From Pseudomonas parakoreensis (GTDB lineage: Bacteria > Pseudomonadota > Gammaproteobacteria > Pseudomonadales > Pseudomonadaceae): 64,000 bases of DNA. Numbering within the stretch: position 1 is the first letter of the stretch; each line of letters begins with the position of its first letter. The stretch is from NCBI RefSeq assembly GCF_021602155.1, contig NZ_BQHY01000009.1:1-64000 (forward strand), in the 5' to 3' direction. The notes beneath the pieces are model-generated. The model was given only the letters and a program-made list of their open reading frames with translations, searched no databases and was not told the origin of the DNA. The translations under genes were made by a program, and so were the position numbers. Positions 17,352 to 26,380 of this stretch are shown piece by piece.

Positions 17352-17367
17352 TGTGATCCAGATCACA
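17352..17367 (-). promoter_or_regulatory. Vfr/CRP binding site upstream of the diguanylate cyclase
   Basis: TGTGATCCAGATCACA fits the CRP consensus TGTGA-N6-TCACA exactly. With flanks (ACAATGTGATCCAGATCACAG) it matches the published Vfr consensus at nearly every position. Its centre is about 80 bp upstream of the TTG start, a distance suitable for class I activation if the leader is 15-20 nt. Confidence 0.75.
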
Positions 17368-17421
17368 GGCAGTCTCTTTAACGGCAGAAAAGCCGGGTTG
17401 CTGAGCGATTCAGCAACAAAA

Positions 17422-17452
17422 AAACCGCTGCCCCCGGAGGAGCAGCGGTTTG
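17422..17452 (-). terminator. Intrinsic terminator of the fadE-type gene
   Basis: AAACCGCTGC and GCAGCGGTTT pair around CCCCGGAGGA (17422-17451). On the minus strand the stem runs into a T-run (plus-strand CAACAAAAAAA). It lies about 20 bp after the stop codon at 17471. Confidence 0.85.
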
Positions 17453-17470
17453 GTCAGACCGCGTTGAGGC

Positions 17471-19276
17471 TTAGTAGCCCAGTGCGAAGTCTTCTTCTTT
17501 CATGTCCATCAGGTTATTGGCGCCCGACAGCATGGTGGCCACGTGGGTACGAGTACGTGGCAGGATGCGCTGGAAGTAGAAGCGCGCGGTTTGCAGCTTG
17601 GCAGTGTAGAACGCCTCGTCGGTGGTGCCGGCAGCCAGTTTTTCAGCAGCCAGGCGCGCCATGTCAGCCCAGAAGTAGGCCAGGCAGGCGTAACCGGAGT
17701 ACATCAGGTAGTCCACGGAGGCCGCGCCGACTTCTTCACGGTCTTTCATGGCTGCCATACCGACCTTCATGGTCAACTCGCCCCACTCTTTGTTCAGTGC
17801 AGCCAGCGGTGCAACGAATTCTTTGACGGCTTCATTGCCTTCGTTGTTCTGGCAGAACTTGTGAACGATCTTGGTGAAGCCTTTCAAAGCCTCGCCTTGA
17901 GTCATCAGCACTTTACGGCCCAGCAGGTCGAGTGCCTGGATACCGGTGGTGCCTTCGTACAGCATCGAAATGCGGCTGTCGCGAACGTTCTGCTCCATGC
18001 CCCACTCGGCGATGAAACCGTGACCACCGTAGATCTGCACGCCGTGGTTGGCGGCTTCGAAACCGACTTCGGTCATGAACGCCTTGGCGATCGGCGTCAT
18101 GAACGCCAGCAGTGCGTCGGCCTTCTTCTTCTCTTCTTCGTCGACGCCGTACTTGACGATGTCGACCTGTTTGGCGGTGAAGTACACCATCGCGCGGTTG
18201 CCTTCGGCGAAGGCCTTCATGGTCAGCAGCATGCGACGTACGTCAGGGTGCACGATGATCGGGTCAGCGGCCTTGTCCGGCGCTTTCGGGCCAGTCAGAG
18301 AGCGCATTTGCAGACGGTCGCGAGCATATTTCAGGCCGCCCTGGAAGCCGATTTCGGCGTGGGCCAGACCTTGCAGCGCGGTACCCAGGCGTGCGGTGTT
18401 CATGAAGGTGAACATGCAGTTCAGGCCTTTGTTCGCCGGGCCGATCAGGAAACCGGTGGCGCCGTCGAAGTTCATCACGCAGGTCGCGTTACCGTGGATA
18501 CCCATCTTGTGTTCCAGCGAACCGCAGCTCACTGCGTTGCGCGCACCGATGGTGCCATCGGCGTTCGGCAGGAATTTTGGAACGATGAACAGGGAAATGC
18601 CTTTGGTGCCAGCCGGTGCGTCCGGCAGGCGGGCCAGTACGATGTGGACGATGTTGTCGGCCATGTCGTGTTCACCGGCCGAGATGAAGATCTTGGTCCC
18701 GGAAACCTTGTAGGAGCCATCGGCCTGAGGCTCGGCCTTGGTGCGCAGCATGCCCAGGTCGGTGCCGCAGTGCGGTTCGGTCAGGCACATGGTGCCGGTC
18801 CACTCGCCGGAAACCAGTTTGGTCAAATAGGCTTCTTGCTGCTCAGGGGTGCCGTGCTCGGAGATGGTGTTCATCGCGCCGTGCGACAGGCCTGGGTACA
18901 TGCCCCACGACCAGTTGGCTTCACCGACCATTTCGCTCACAGCCAGACCCAGCGACTCCGGCAGGCCTTGACCGCCGTGCTCGACGTCGTGCGCCAGGCT
19001 TGGCCAGCCGCCTTCTACGAATTGCTTGTAAGCCTCTTTGAAGCCAGTCGGGGTTTTCACACCGGACTCGCTCCAGGTGCAGCCTTCGAGGTCGCCCACG
19101 CGGTTCAGCGGTGCCAATACCTGCTCACAAAACTTGGCGCCTTCTTCGAGGATGGCGTCAACCATGTCCGGCGTTGCTTCGGAGCAAGCTGGAAGGCTCT
19201 GATAGTGCGCTTCGTAGCCGAGCAGTTCGTCACGAACGAAGCGAATATCACGCAAGGGGGCCTTGTAGTCAGGCAT
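17471..19276 (-). CDS. Acyl-CoA dehydrogenase (FadE1-like, fatty acid beta-oxidation)
   Basis: 601 residues starting [20 protein letters not shown]. Typical motifs are [28 protein letters not shown] and the catalytic-base region [19 protein letters not shown]. By length and neighbours (small conserved gene, then bioDCHFB) it corresponds to the PA0506/FadE1 position of P. aeruginosa, from memory. It has a strong sigma70 promoter and a PsrA-type operator upstream, so it is probably derepressed by long-chain acyl-CoA. Its paralogue is at 14022-15800, with the GGDEF gene between them. Confidence 0.93.
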   Translation of the reverse strand: MPDYKAPLRDIRFVRDELLGYEAHYQSLPACSEATPDMVDAILEEGAKFCEQVLAPLNRVGDLEGCTWSESGVKTPTGFKEAYKQFVEGGWPSLAHDVEHGGQGLPESLGLAVSEMVGEANWSWGMYPGLSHGAMNTISEHGTPEQQEAYLTKLVSGEWTGTMCLTEPHCGTDLGMLRTKAEPQADGSYKVSGTKIFISAGEHDMADNIVHIVLARLPDAPAGTKGISLFIVPKFLPNADGTIGARNAVSCGSLEHKMGIHGNATCVMNFDGATGFLIGPANKGLNCMFTFMNTARLGTALQGLAHAEIGFQGGLKYARDRLQMRSLTGPKAPDKAADPIIVHPDVRRMLLTMKAFAEGNRAMVYFTAKQVDIVKYGVDEEEKKKADALLAFMTPIAKAFMTEVGFEAANHGVQIYGGHGFIAEWGMEQNVRDSRISMLYEGTTGIQALDLLGRKVLMTQGEALKGFTKIVHKFCQNNEGNEAVKEFVAPLAALNKEWGELTMKVGMAAMKDREEVGAASVDYLMYSGYACLAYFWADMARLAAEKLAAGTTDEAFYTAKLQTARFYFQRILPRTRTHVATMLSGANNLMDMKEEDFALGY

Positions 19277-19336
19277 AGCGATAAACCTCTGCTGATGTAA
19301 CCGGGAATGAACGACCGCGTTGATTTGTTGTGACGG

Positions 19337-19352
19337 TCAAACAGTTGTTTGA
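19337..19352 (-). promoter_or_regulatory. PsrA-type operator
   Basis: TCAAACAGTTGTTTGA contains CAAAC-N4-GTTTG, an exact match to the PsrA box (G/C)AAAC-N2-4-GTTT(G/C). PsrA is the TetR-family repressor of beta-oxidation genes, released by long-chain fatty acyl ligands. The site begins one base from the -10 of the promoter at 19353-19381 and must cover the transcription start. Confidence 0.8.
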
Positions 19353-19381
19353 AACATACGTTTACGCCGAAATCTTGTCAA
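19353..19381 (-). promoter_or_regulatory. Sigma70 promoter of the fadE-type gene
   Basis: Reading the minus strand: TTGACA (19381-19376), a 17-bp spacer, and TATGTT (19358-19353). The -35 is perfect and the spacing ideal. It is the clearest promoter in the window and lies about 77 bp upstream of the ATG at 19276. Confidence 0.75.
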
Positions 19382-19505
19382 GCGTCGATCTTTTGCCGTT
19401 CGTCATGACTTTTTTCAAACGCCGGACACAGCAAACGGCCATGGACTGAAAAGCGCCACGGGCAATGAAAAAAGATTAGTTGAGGGAGAAGGACTTACAA
19501 CGAAA

Positions 19506-19529
19506 AACGCCGCGACAAAGCGCGGCGTT
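19506..19529 (-). terminator. Intrinsic terminator of the small conserved gene
   Basis: AACGCCGCG-ACAAAG-CGCGGCGTT, with a plus-strand A-run before it that reads as Ts on the minus strand. It lies 24 bp after the stop codon at 19553. Confidence 0.8.
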
Positions 19530-19552
19530 CAGCAGGCAGGGACCGCGAAAAA

Positions 19553-19849
19553 TCAGGCAAACGTATCAATGATCGTCCCGAGCATTTCATCGGAAGCCTT
19601 GGCGACCTTGGTGCCCAGTTCCACCTGGAACTTGCCTTGGGCCATTTCGGCCATGGCGCTGCCCGGATCCATTTGCTGGCTGCGGTCGATACCGCGCAGG
19701 CGATCAACCTGCGCCTCGGAAGACTGGCTGGTAACCGAACGCTCGATCGTATTATTGGCGATCTGGCTGGCGGCCTGATCGACACGATTCTGCCCGGTTT
19801 GAATGGTGCTCAAACCCGCATAAAAAGCTGTGTTACCGGTGATTTCCAT
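19553..19849 (-). CDS. Small conserved protein of unknown function
   Basis: 98 residues starting MEITGNTAFYAGLSTIQTGQ; an in-frame ATG 12 bp upstream (19861) would add four residues, but the AAGG there is directly against it. The sequence is polar and helical, with the segment QNRVDQAASQIANNTIE resembling the N-terminal part of flagellar rod/hook-type proteins (a pattern I note, not a firm homology). No signal peptide or membrane helix. A gene in this position between bioD and fadE is conserved in pseudomonads (PA0505-like, from memory). Function unknown. Confidence 0.7.
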   Translation of the reverse strand: MEITGNTAFYAGLSTIQTGQNRVDQAASQIANNTIERSVTSQSSEAQVDRLRGIDRSQQMDPGSAMAEMAQGKFQVELGTKVAKASDEMLGTIIDTFA

Positions 19850-19957
19850 GGGAGTTCTCATCCTTGGGAAGGATCAATGGTTGCCATTGAAGCAGAGGCG
19901 TCAGAAAAACACCCGTCAAAAATACTGATGGCACAGTGCCCTGTCATAGCAAAAGCA

Positions 19958-20638
19958 TTAGTCCAGCAGATCGAGCTGCAAGTGGGCAGCCACCGCTTCG
20001 GCATTGAGTGCCTTGAGTTTCGGCACGCGCCCCAGACACGGCGCCGGCAGCCGTTCGGCCAGCGTCGCCAGATTCTCTTCCAGCCGCGACGTCTTCGGAT
20101 CGATGATATTCGCCACCCAACCGGCCAGTTGCAGACCATCGCGGGCAATTGCCTCGGCCGTCAGCAAGGCATGACTGATACAGCCCAGGCGCACGCCCAC
20201 CACCAGAATCACCGGCAGCTTCAACGCGATGGCCAGATCCGACAGATTGTCCTGATCCGCCAACGGTACCCGCCAGCCACCGGCCCCTTCAATCAAGGTG
20301 AAATCGGCATTCAGCGCCAGAATTTCGCGCATCGGTGCCAACAGCGATTGCACGGTCAGCGCGACACCCGCCTCGCGCGCCGCCAGATGCGGCGCGATGG
20401 CCGGCTCGAACGCCACCGGATTGACCTGTTGATAAGTCAGCGGCACCGAACATTCAGCCAACAACGCCAGCGCGTCAGCATTACGCAAACCCTTGGCGGT
20501 TACCTCGCACCCCGAAGCCACCGGTTTGCCCGCCGCCGTACTCAGCCCCGCCAAGCGCGCAGCATGCAGTAACCCGGCAGCCACGGTGGTCTTGCCGACA
20601 TCGGTGTCAGTCCCGGTGATGAAATAGGCTGCGCTCAT
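19958..20638 (-). CDS. bioD: BioD, dethiobiotin synthetase
   Basis: 226 residues with the P-loop [14 protein letters not shown] at the N-terminus and the family segments KPVASGCE and [11 protein letters not shown]. It closes the ureido ring of dethiobiotin from DAPA, CO2 and ATP. Its ATG overlaps the bioC stop (ATGA). It is the last gene of the bioBFHCD run. Confidence 0.96.
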   Translation of the reverse strand: MSAAYFITGTDTDVGKTTVAAGLLHAARLAGLSTAAGKPVASGCEVTAKGLRNADALALLAECSVPLTYQQVNPVAFEPAIAPHLAAREAGVALTVQSLLAPMREILALNADFTLIEGAGGWRVPLADQDNLSDLAIALKLPVILVVGVRLGCISHALLTAEAIARDGLQLAGWVANIIDPKTSRLEENLATLAERLPAPCLGRVPKLKALNAEAVAAHLQLDLLD

Positions 20639-21447
20639 AAGGGTTTCTCCAACACCGCGTAAACCACCTGGTAAGTCGCTGGCAATCCCTGCGACTGACG
20701 GAACTGTTCGTACGCCTCGATCAGGCCGAAGATCCGCGCCCGCCCGGTCAAACCGCCCGGCCGCCCGGGGTTCAGATTGTGCGCACCGAGCGCCTTGAGT
20801 TCGTGGGTCAGGCTGCGCACATCCGGGTAGTGCAGCACATGCGCCTGGTTCCGCAGACTCACCGTACGCAAGCCGCTGGCGGCACACAACTGCTCATACC
20901 GGACGAATTCACGGAAGCGGTTGACGTGCACCAGCCCATCGACCTGCCGCCAACTGTCGCGCAATTCGTACAACGTCCCGACACAAAGACTAGCAAACGC
21001 GAAAATCCCGCCCGGCTTGAGCACACGAAAAGCTTCGCTGAGCACCGATTCGAAGTCCGCACACCACTGCACCGCGAGGCTGGAGAAGATCAGCTCGCAG
21101 GTCGAATCCTGCAATGGCAGACGCTCCGCATCACCCGCGATGAAATGCTGCGCGCCGCCCAGTGGCCGTGCGTGATTGAGCATGCCCTCGGCGATATCCA
21201 GTGCCAGCCCCTGCCCCTCGACATATCGCTCGGCCAATGCGCGAGTGAAATAGCCGGTGCCACAGCCAAGATCCAGCCAGCGTGACGGCAGAAAATCTTC
21301 CGGCAACCGCTGCAGCAACTGTGAGCCGACATCACGCTGCAATTCGGCAACACTGTCGTAGCTGGCCGCCGCACGGGAGAAAGAGGCCGCGACCTGGCGC
21401 TTGTCGGGCAAGCCGCCGGGCAGCGCAACTAGAGACAAATCAGTCAT
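20635..21447 (-). CDS. bioC: BioC, malonyl-ACP O-methyltransferase
   Basis: 270 residues beginning [20 protein letters not shown]. The SAM-binding motif [16 protein letters not shown] and the FSSLAVQWC segment typical of BioC are present. It methylates malonyl-ACP so that fatty acid synthesis can build the pimeloyl chain. Start 21447 is chosen because homologues start here; it overlaps bioH by 8 nt and bioD by 4 nt. Confidence 0.95.
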   Translation of the reverse strand: MTDLSLVALPGGLPDKRQVAASFSRAAASYDSVAELQRDVGSQLLQRLPEDFLPSRWLDLGCGTGYFTRALAERYVEGQGLALDIAEGMLNHARPLGGAQHFIAGDAERLPLQDSTCELIFSSLAVQWCADFESVLSEAFRVLKPGGIFAFASLCVGTLYELRDSWRQVDGLVHVNRFREFVRYEQLCAASGLRTVSLRNQAHVLHYPDVRSLTHELKALGAHNLNPGRPGGLTGRARIFGLIEAYEQFRQSQGLPATYQVVYAVLEKPL

Positions 21448-22171
21448 CACCGCACTCGTGTAGAAAAGCCTGGATCGCACCCGCCACGCCATGGGGGTCT
21501 TCCAGAAGAAACGCATGACTGGCCTGTTCGATCAGACCAATTTCGATATCCGGCAACAGGGCGAACAACGCCCCCGCCGCTTCCGCCGGCACCAGGCCGT
21601 CCTGCCCGGCGAACAGGTGCAACTGCGGGCCGCGAAACGCCTGCAACGCTTCCCGGGTATCCAGTTGGGCGAGCAGTTCCAGCCCGGCCAACAAGGTTTC
21701 GGGGGCCGTATTTGGCGCGCCGCCCAGCATCAGCCGCGACAAACCGCGCGGCTCTTGCGCGCCCTGAGCACACAACAACGAGAACCGTTTGAGGGTCAGC
21801 CGTGGATCGGACTGGCAGCCGGCAAGAAATGCATCGAACGTCTCGCCCGGCATCGCACTCGGCCAATGCTCGTGAGCCATGAAAGAAGGATTGCTCGCCA
21901 GCGTCAGCAGACCGCAGCAACGCTCGCCGCGCCGTGCCGCCAATTCGGAGGCAAGCATGCCGCCCAGCGACCAGCCGCCCAGCCACACATCCTGAGGAAT
22001 ACGTTCATCGAGATCGTCGAGCCACTCCTGCACGTCGCTTGAATCAAGCTCGGGCAACGGCTCGATCTCGACATACAGATGCTCGTCGAGTCCCTGTAAC
22101 GCTGCGGTCAAAGGCTCCAGCGGCGAAATACCAAGGCCCCAGCCCGGCAGCAGAATCAGACGATCACGCAT
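21440..22171 (-). CDS. bioH: BioH, pimeloyl-ACP methyl ester esterase
   Basis: 243 residues, alpha/beta hydrolase. Nucleophile Ser in [13 protein letters not shown], Asp in [12 protein letters not shown], His in [11 protein letters not shown]. It removes the methyl group that BioC adds, ending chain elongation. Start [12 protein letters not shown] overlaps the bioF stop by 8 nt, and its end overlaps bioC by 8 nt. Unlike in E. coli, bioH is here inside the bio operon. Confidence 0.94.
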   Translation of the reverse strand: MRDRLILLPGWGLGISPLEPLTAALQGLDEHLYVEIEPLPELDSSDVQEWLDDLDERIPQDVWLGGWSLGGMLASELAARRGERCCGLLTLASNPSFMAHEHWPSAMPGETFDAFLAGCQSDPRLTLKRFSLLCAQGAQEPRGLSRLMLGGAPNTAPETLLAGLELLAQLDTREALQAFRGPQLHLFAGQDGLVPAEAAGALFALLPDIEIGLIEQASHAFLLEDPHGVAGAIQAFLHECGDD

Positions 22172-23342
22172 GGCTTGGCTCCGGCGGCAGTTGGGCAAAG
22201 CAATCGGCCAGTCCTTCCAACAATAGCTGCACCTGCGCCTCGCTGTGGGCAGCGGTCAGGGTCACGCGCAGGCGTGCGCTACCCGCCGGGACAGTCGGCG
22301 GACGGATTGCCGTGACCATCAAGCCGCGCTCGCGCAGCATCTGCGACAGGCGCACGGCGCGACCGGCATCGCCGATCAGGATCGGCTGGATCGGGGTGAA
22401 GCTGTCCATCAATTGCAGACCGATCTGCTCGGCGCCGTGGCGGAACTGGCGGATCAGCGTCTGCAGATGTTCACGACGCCAGTGTTCCGTGCGCAGTAGT
22501 TCCAGACTTTTCAGCGTTGCGCAGGCCAGCGCCGGTGGCTGGCTGGTGGTGTAGATGTAGGGCCGGGCGAACTGGATCAGGCTTTCGATCAGCTCCTCAC
22601 TGCCGGCGACAAAAGCACCCGCCGTGCCGAACGCCTTGCCGAGGGTGCCGACCAGCACCGGCACATCGTCCTGACTCAGGCCGAAATGCTCGACGATTCC
22701 GCCACCATTGACGCCGAGCGGGCCGAAGCCATGGGCATCATCGACCATCAGCCACGCGCCCTTGGCCTTGGCTTCCCGGGCCAGCGCGGGCAGATCGGCG
22801 ATGTCGCCGTCCATGCTGAACACGCCATCGGTGACCACCAGCGTGTTGCCGGTAGCCTTCTCCAGACGCTTGGCCAGGCTGTCGGCGTCGTTGTGCAGAT
22901 AACGATTGAAACGCGCGCCGGACAACAGACCGGCATCCAGCAACGAGGCGTGATTGAGGCGGTCTTCCAACACCGTATCGCCCTGCCCCACCAGTGCCGT
23001 GACCGCGCCGAGGTTGGCCATGTAGCCAGTAGTGAACAACAAAGCACGCGGCCGGCCAGTGAGATCGGCGAGGGCTTCTTCCAGCGCGTGATGCGGGCCG
23101 CTGTGGCCGATCACCAGATGCGACGCTCCGCCACCGACGCCCCAGCGCTCGGCACCGGCGCGCCAGGCTTCGATCACTTGCGGGTGATTGGCCAGGCCGA
23201 GGTAGTCGTTATTGCAGAACGCCAGCAACGGCTGACCGTCGACCACCACTTCAGGCCCCTGCGGGGACTCGAGCAACGGCCGCTGGCGATAGAGATGTTC
23301 AGCACGGCGGGCAGCAAGGCGTGCGGCGAGATCGAAAGACAT
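22164..23342 (-). CDS. bioF: BioF, 8-amino-7-oxononanoate synthase
   Basis: 392 residues of the alpha-oxoamine synthase family. The PLP lysine is in [14 protein letters not shown]; the substrate and cofactor region [15 protein letters not shown] and [10 protein letters not shown] are present. It condenses pimeloyl-ACP with L-alanine. A REPIN in the 136-bp gap separates it from bioB. Confidence 0.96.
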   Translation of the reverse strand: MSFDLAARLAARRAEHLYRQRPLLESPQGPEVVVDGQPLLAFCNNDYLGLANHPQVIEAWRAGAERWGVGGGASHLVIGHSGPHHALEEALADLTGRPRALLFTTGYMANLGAVTALVGQGDTVLEDRLNHASLLDAGLLSGARFNRYLHNDADSLAKRLEKATGNTLVVTDGVFSMDGDIADLPALAREAKAKGAWLMVDDAHGFGPLGVNGGGIVEHFGLSQDDVPVLVGTLGKAFGTAGAFVAGSEELIESLIQFARPYIYTTSQPPALACATLKSLELLRTEHWRREHLQTLIRQFRHGAEQIGLQLMDSFTPIQPILIGDAGRAVRLSQMLRERGLMVTAIRPPTVPAGSARLRVTLTAAHSEAQVQLLLEGLADCFAQLPPEPSHA

Positions 23343-23369
23343 GCAGGCCTCACATCTGAAAAATGACTG

Positions 23370-23458
23370 TGTAGAAGCTGCCGAAGGCTGCGATCTTTTG
23401 AGCTTGTCTTTTAAAAAACAACATCAAAAGATCGCAGCCTGCGGCAGCTCCTACAGGG
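23370..23458. repeat. REPIN, GGAGCTGCCG(A/C)AGGCTGCGATC family
   Basis: Inverted pair of the ggctgcgatcttttga type REP with an A/T-rich centre, lying between bioB and bioF inside the bio operon. The left copy differs slightly from the right. Confidence 0.9.
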
Positions 23459-23478
23459 TTTTGCATTTCAAGCGAAGA

Positions 23479-24534
23479 TCAGACCGCAGCGTTATAGAAC
23501 TGCTCGCTGCTCTTCTGCTCCACCAGCGCCTGCTCGATCGCGGCCTGATGCACCTCATCGGCATGCTCTTCACGGGCTTCTGGCTGAATACCCAGACGCG
23601 CGAACAGTTGCATGTCCTTGTCGGCCTGCGGGTTGGCAGTGGTCAGCAGTTTGTCGCCGTAAAAAATCGAGTTGGCACCGGCAAAGAATGCCAACGCCTG
23701 CATCTGCTCGTTCATCGCTTCGCGGCCGGCGGACAGGCGCACGTGGGATTGCGGCATGAGGATGCGCGCCACGGCGAGCATGCGGATGAAATCGAACGGA
23801 TCGACGTCGTCGGCGTTTTCCAGCGGCGTACCGGCCACTTTCACCAGCATGTTGATCGGCACCGACTCCGGATGCTCCGGCAGGTTAGCCAGCTGGATCA
23901 GCAGGTTGGCGCGGTCGTCCAGCGACTCGCCCATGCCGAGAATGCCGCCGGAGCAGATCTTCATCCCCGACTCACGCACGTAGGCCAGGGTCTGCAGGCG
24001 CTCGCTGTAAGTGCGGGTGGTGATGATGCTGCCGTAGAACTCCGGCGAGGTGTCGAGGTTGTGGTTGTAGTAATCCAGGCCAGCCTTGGCCAGCGCCTCG
24101 GTCTGCTCCTGATCGAGACGCCCGAGGGTCATGCAGGTTTCCAGACCCATGGCTTTCACGCCTTCGACCATCTTCAGCACGTACGGCATGTCTTTGGCGG
24201 ACGGGTGCTTCCACGCCGCGCCCATGCAGAAACGCGTGGAGCCGATGGCTTTGGCGCGGGCAGCCTCCTCGAGGACTTTCTGCACCTCCATCAGCTTTTC
24301 TTTTTCCAGGCCGGTGTTGTAGTGACCGGACTGCGGGCAGTACTTGCAGTCTTCCGGGCAGGCACCAGTCTTGATCGACAGCAGGGTCGAAACCTGCACC
24401 CGGTTGGCGTTGAAATGTGCGCGGTGCACCGTCTGCGCCTGGAACAGCAAGTCGTTGAATGGCTGTACGAAGAGCGCTTTGACTTCGGCTAAAGACCAAT
24501 CGTGACGCAGGGTGGCAGAGGTGCTGGCGCTCAT
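23479..24534 (-). CDS. bioB: BioB, biotin synthase
   Basis: 351 residues; radical SAM cluster motif [14 protein letters not shown]. Family segments [18 protein letters not shown] and [13 protein letters not shown] are intact. It inserts sulfur into dethiobiotin. The start [15 protein letters not shown] (ATG 24534) is preceded by AAGGAA; a longer in-frame start exists but lacks support. Its promoter -35 coincides with a BirA-type operator at 24632-24662, so repression by biotin-charged BirA is likely. Confidence 0.96.
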   Translation of the reverse strand: MSASTSATLRHDWSLAEVKALFVQPFNDLLFQAQTVHRAHFNANRVQVSTLLSIKTGACPEDCKYCPQSGHYNTGLEKEKLMEVQKVLEEAARAKAIGSTRFCMGAAWKHPSAKDMPYVLKMVEGVKAMGLETCMTLGRLDQEQTEALAKAGLDYYNHNLDTSPEFYGSIITTRTYSERLQTLAYVRESGMKICSGGILGMGESLDDRANLLIQLANLPEHPESVPINMLVKVAGTPLENADDVDPFDFIRMLAVARILMPQSHVRLSAGREAMNEQMQALAFFAGANSIFYGDKLLTTANPQADKDMQLFARLGIQPEAREEHADEVHQAAIEQALVEQKSSEQFYNAAV

Positions 24535-24625
24535 GGGCAGTTCCTTGGTTATGCTTGGCTGGCGGCTGCGGGAACGTAATACCCACAGGCGCGACACGGA
24601 TGTTCGGCATATTTAAGGAAGAGTC

Positions 24626-25360
24626 ATGCGCTGTCAACCACGATACGAACAGCAGGTTTACATCTGTTTAAAAAACGTACAGACCTGCTTGCTGTGCGAT
24701 GAACCCGCAGAAGCAGAATTGCCAATGTGCGTCGCCTGCGAAACCGAGCTGCCCTGGCTCGGCGACCAGTGCCAGACGTGCGCTTTGCCGATGCCGGCTG
24801 TCGGTCTGACCTGCAGCGAGTGCCTGCTAGAGCCGCCGGCGTTCGAACAGGTGGTCGTGCCGTGGCGCTATGACTTCCCGGTGGACAGTCTGATTACACG
24901 CTTTAAACACAAGGCGAAATGGCCGTTTGGCCACCTGCTTGCCGACGTTGCCGGACAATACCTGCAACATCGCTTCGATGAAGGGTTGCCGCGACCCGAT
25001 GTGTTGTTGCCGGTGCCACTGGCGATCAAACGTCTGCGCCAACGCGGGTTCAATCAAGCCGCGATGCTCGGGCGATGGTTAAGCCAACAGCTGAATCTGC
25101 CTTTTGAGGAACAGGCGCTACGGCGGGTCCACGACACCAGCGCCCAGCAGGATCTCGACGCCAAGGCGCGCAAGCGCAATTTGCGTCATGCCTTCGCGCT
25201 GAACCCTGACACCGATGTGAAAGGTCGGCACTTCGCATTGATCGATGACGTGCTGACCACCGGCGCCACGGCCCAGGCATTGGCGCGACTGCTAAAAAAT
25301 GCAGGCGCAGCGCGGGTTGACGTGTATTGCCTGGCGCGCACGCCAAAACCGGGAAATTGA
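24626..25360 (+). CDS. comF: ComF-family phosphoribosyltransferase-like protein
   Basis: 244 residues. An N-terminal zinc ribbon with two cysteine pairs each side (CLLCDE, CVACE; CQTC, CSEC) is followed by a type I PRTase domain with VLLPVPLAIKRLRQRGFNQA and the PRPP loop FALIDDVLTTGATA. ComF proteins act in natural transformation and in restart or repair of DNA replication. The first ATG (24626) lies over the bioB control region and places the BirA box in the ORF; a later start (for example near residue 30) would lose the first pair of cysteines, so I keep 24626. Confidence 0.88.
   Translation: MRCQPRYEQQVYICLKNVQTCLLCDEPAEAELPMCVACETELPWLGDQCQTCALPMPAVGLTCSECLLEPPAFEQVVVPWRYDFPVDSLITRFKHKAKWPFGHLLADVAGQYLQHRFDEGLPRPDVLLPVPLAIKRLRQRGFNQAAMLGRWLSQQLNLPFEEQALRRVHDTSAQQDLDAKARKRNLRHAFALNPDTDVKGRHFALIDDVLTTGATAQALARLLKNAGAARVDVYCLARTPKPGN
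24632..24662 (-). promoter_or_regulatory. BirA-type biotin operator overlapping the bioB -35
   Basis: Read on the minus strand: TGTAAACC, 15-nt spacer, GGTTGACA. This matches the BirA operator TTGTAAACC-N14/15-GGTTTACAA with one central mismatch. The right half contains TTGACA, the probable bioB -35. The operator also lies within the first codons of the divergent comF gene. Confidence 0.75.
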
Positions 25361-25374
25361 AAGTCAGCACAATC

Positions 25375-25471
25375 CCCTTGTGGGAGCGAGCCTGCTCGCG
25401 AAGCTCAGTGTCGGTCATCATCAGCGTTGAATATGCTGACGCCTTCGCGAGCAGGCTCGCTCCCACAGGGT
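25375..25471. repeat. REPIN, GCGAGCAGGCTCGC family
   Basis: Inverted pair of the gagcgagcctgctcgcgaag type REP, about 45 nt apart, between comF and the modE-type gene. Confidence 0.9.
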
Positions 25472-25545
25472 TCTATGTCAGGCTTGACTCCGGCGTTGCA
25501 AGCCGCCAATTTCCCCCCACCGCCACCGTGAAAAAGCCCCCACCC

Positions 25546-26310
25546 ATGTCCCTGCCCACCCTGCTCTCCCAGCACATCGTCCGCCGTCCGCAGCGCATCG
25601 CCCTGCTGCAACACATTGCCGAACAGGGCTCGATCACCCGCGCCGCAAAAAGCGCCGGGCTGAGTTACAAGGCCGCTTGGGATGCGATCGATGAGTTGAA
25701 CAACCTGGCGCAGAAGCCACTGGTGGAACGTGCGGTCGGCGGCAAGGGCGGCGGTGGCGCCAGATTGTCCAGCGAAGGCGAGCGGGTGTTGCGCCTTTAT
25801 CAAAAGCTGCAGGCTTTGCAGGCGCAGGTGCTGGAAGCGGCTGAAGACGCCAGTGATCTGGATCTGCTCGGGCGATTGATGCTCAGAACCAGCGCCCGCA
25901 ATCAACTGCACGGCAAAGTCGTGAGCATCGAAGGTCAGGGCCGCAATGACGTGATCCGCCTCGAACTGGCTGAAGGTTTGTGGATCAACGCACAGATCAC
26001 CCACGACAGCACCGTGCACCTGGAACTGCAACCGGGCACTGAAGTAGTGGCATTGATCAAGGCCGGCTGGCTTGAACTGCTGGCGGCGGATCAAGCGGCA
26101 ACATCTGGACACAATCTACTGAGCGGCACGCTCGAAGCCATTCTCGATGCCGAGGACGGCCCCAGCGAAGTGCGCATCGCTTTGCCCAACGGCCAGACGC
26201 TCTGCGCTCTGGCTGAGCCGCTGCAGCTTCGCACCCGCGGGCTGAGTGTCGGGCAACTGGTGCAGGTGCAGTTTTCGCCGTCCAATGTACTGATCGGCAC
26301 GCCGCTGTAA
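25546..26310 (+). CDS. modE: ModE-family molybdate-responsive regulator
   Basis: 254 residues. The N-terminal winged helix has the ModE signature (RRPQRIALLQHIAEQGSITR, AKSAGLSYKAAWDAIDELNN) and KGGGGARLSSEGERVL. Two Mop/TOBE domains follow (SARNQLHGKVVSIE..., LSGTLEAILDAE...), which bind molybdate. ModE normally represses modABC; no molybdate transporter gene is in the window. ATG 25546 is used; GTG at 25528 is possible, and the ribosome site of either is weak. Confidence 0.9.
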   Translation: MSLPTLLSQHIVRRPQRIALLQHIAEQGSITRAAKSAGLSYKAAWDAIDELNNLAQKPLVERAVGGKGGGGARLSSEGERVLRLYQKLQALQAQVLEAAEDASDLDLLGRLMLRTSARNQLHGKVVSIEGQGRNDVIRLELAEGLWINAQITHDSTVHLELQPGTEVVALIKAGWLELLAADQAATSGHNLLSGTLEAILDAEDGPSEVRIALPNGQTLCALAEPLQLRTRGLSVGQLVQVQFSPSNVLIGTPL

Positions 26311-26380
26311 TCAGACGCTGCAACGAAAGCGTAATCGACGCTCATTAAGGTGGCTGCCAAAACCAAGCAGGGAGCCTGAT

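Noticed and set aside
14229-19300. Long plus-strand frames opposite both acyl-CoA dehydrogenases
   Set aside because: Mirror images of paralogous genes; the two shadows are similar to each other for that reason only.
26311-26380. PHO box before the PhoX-type gene
   Set aside because: No CTGTCAT-type direct repeats are visible in this short gap.
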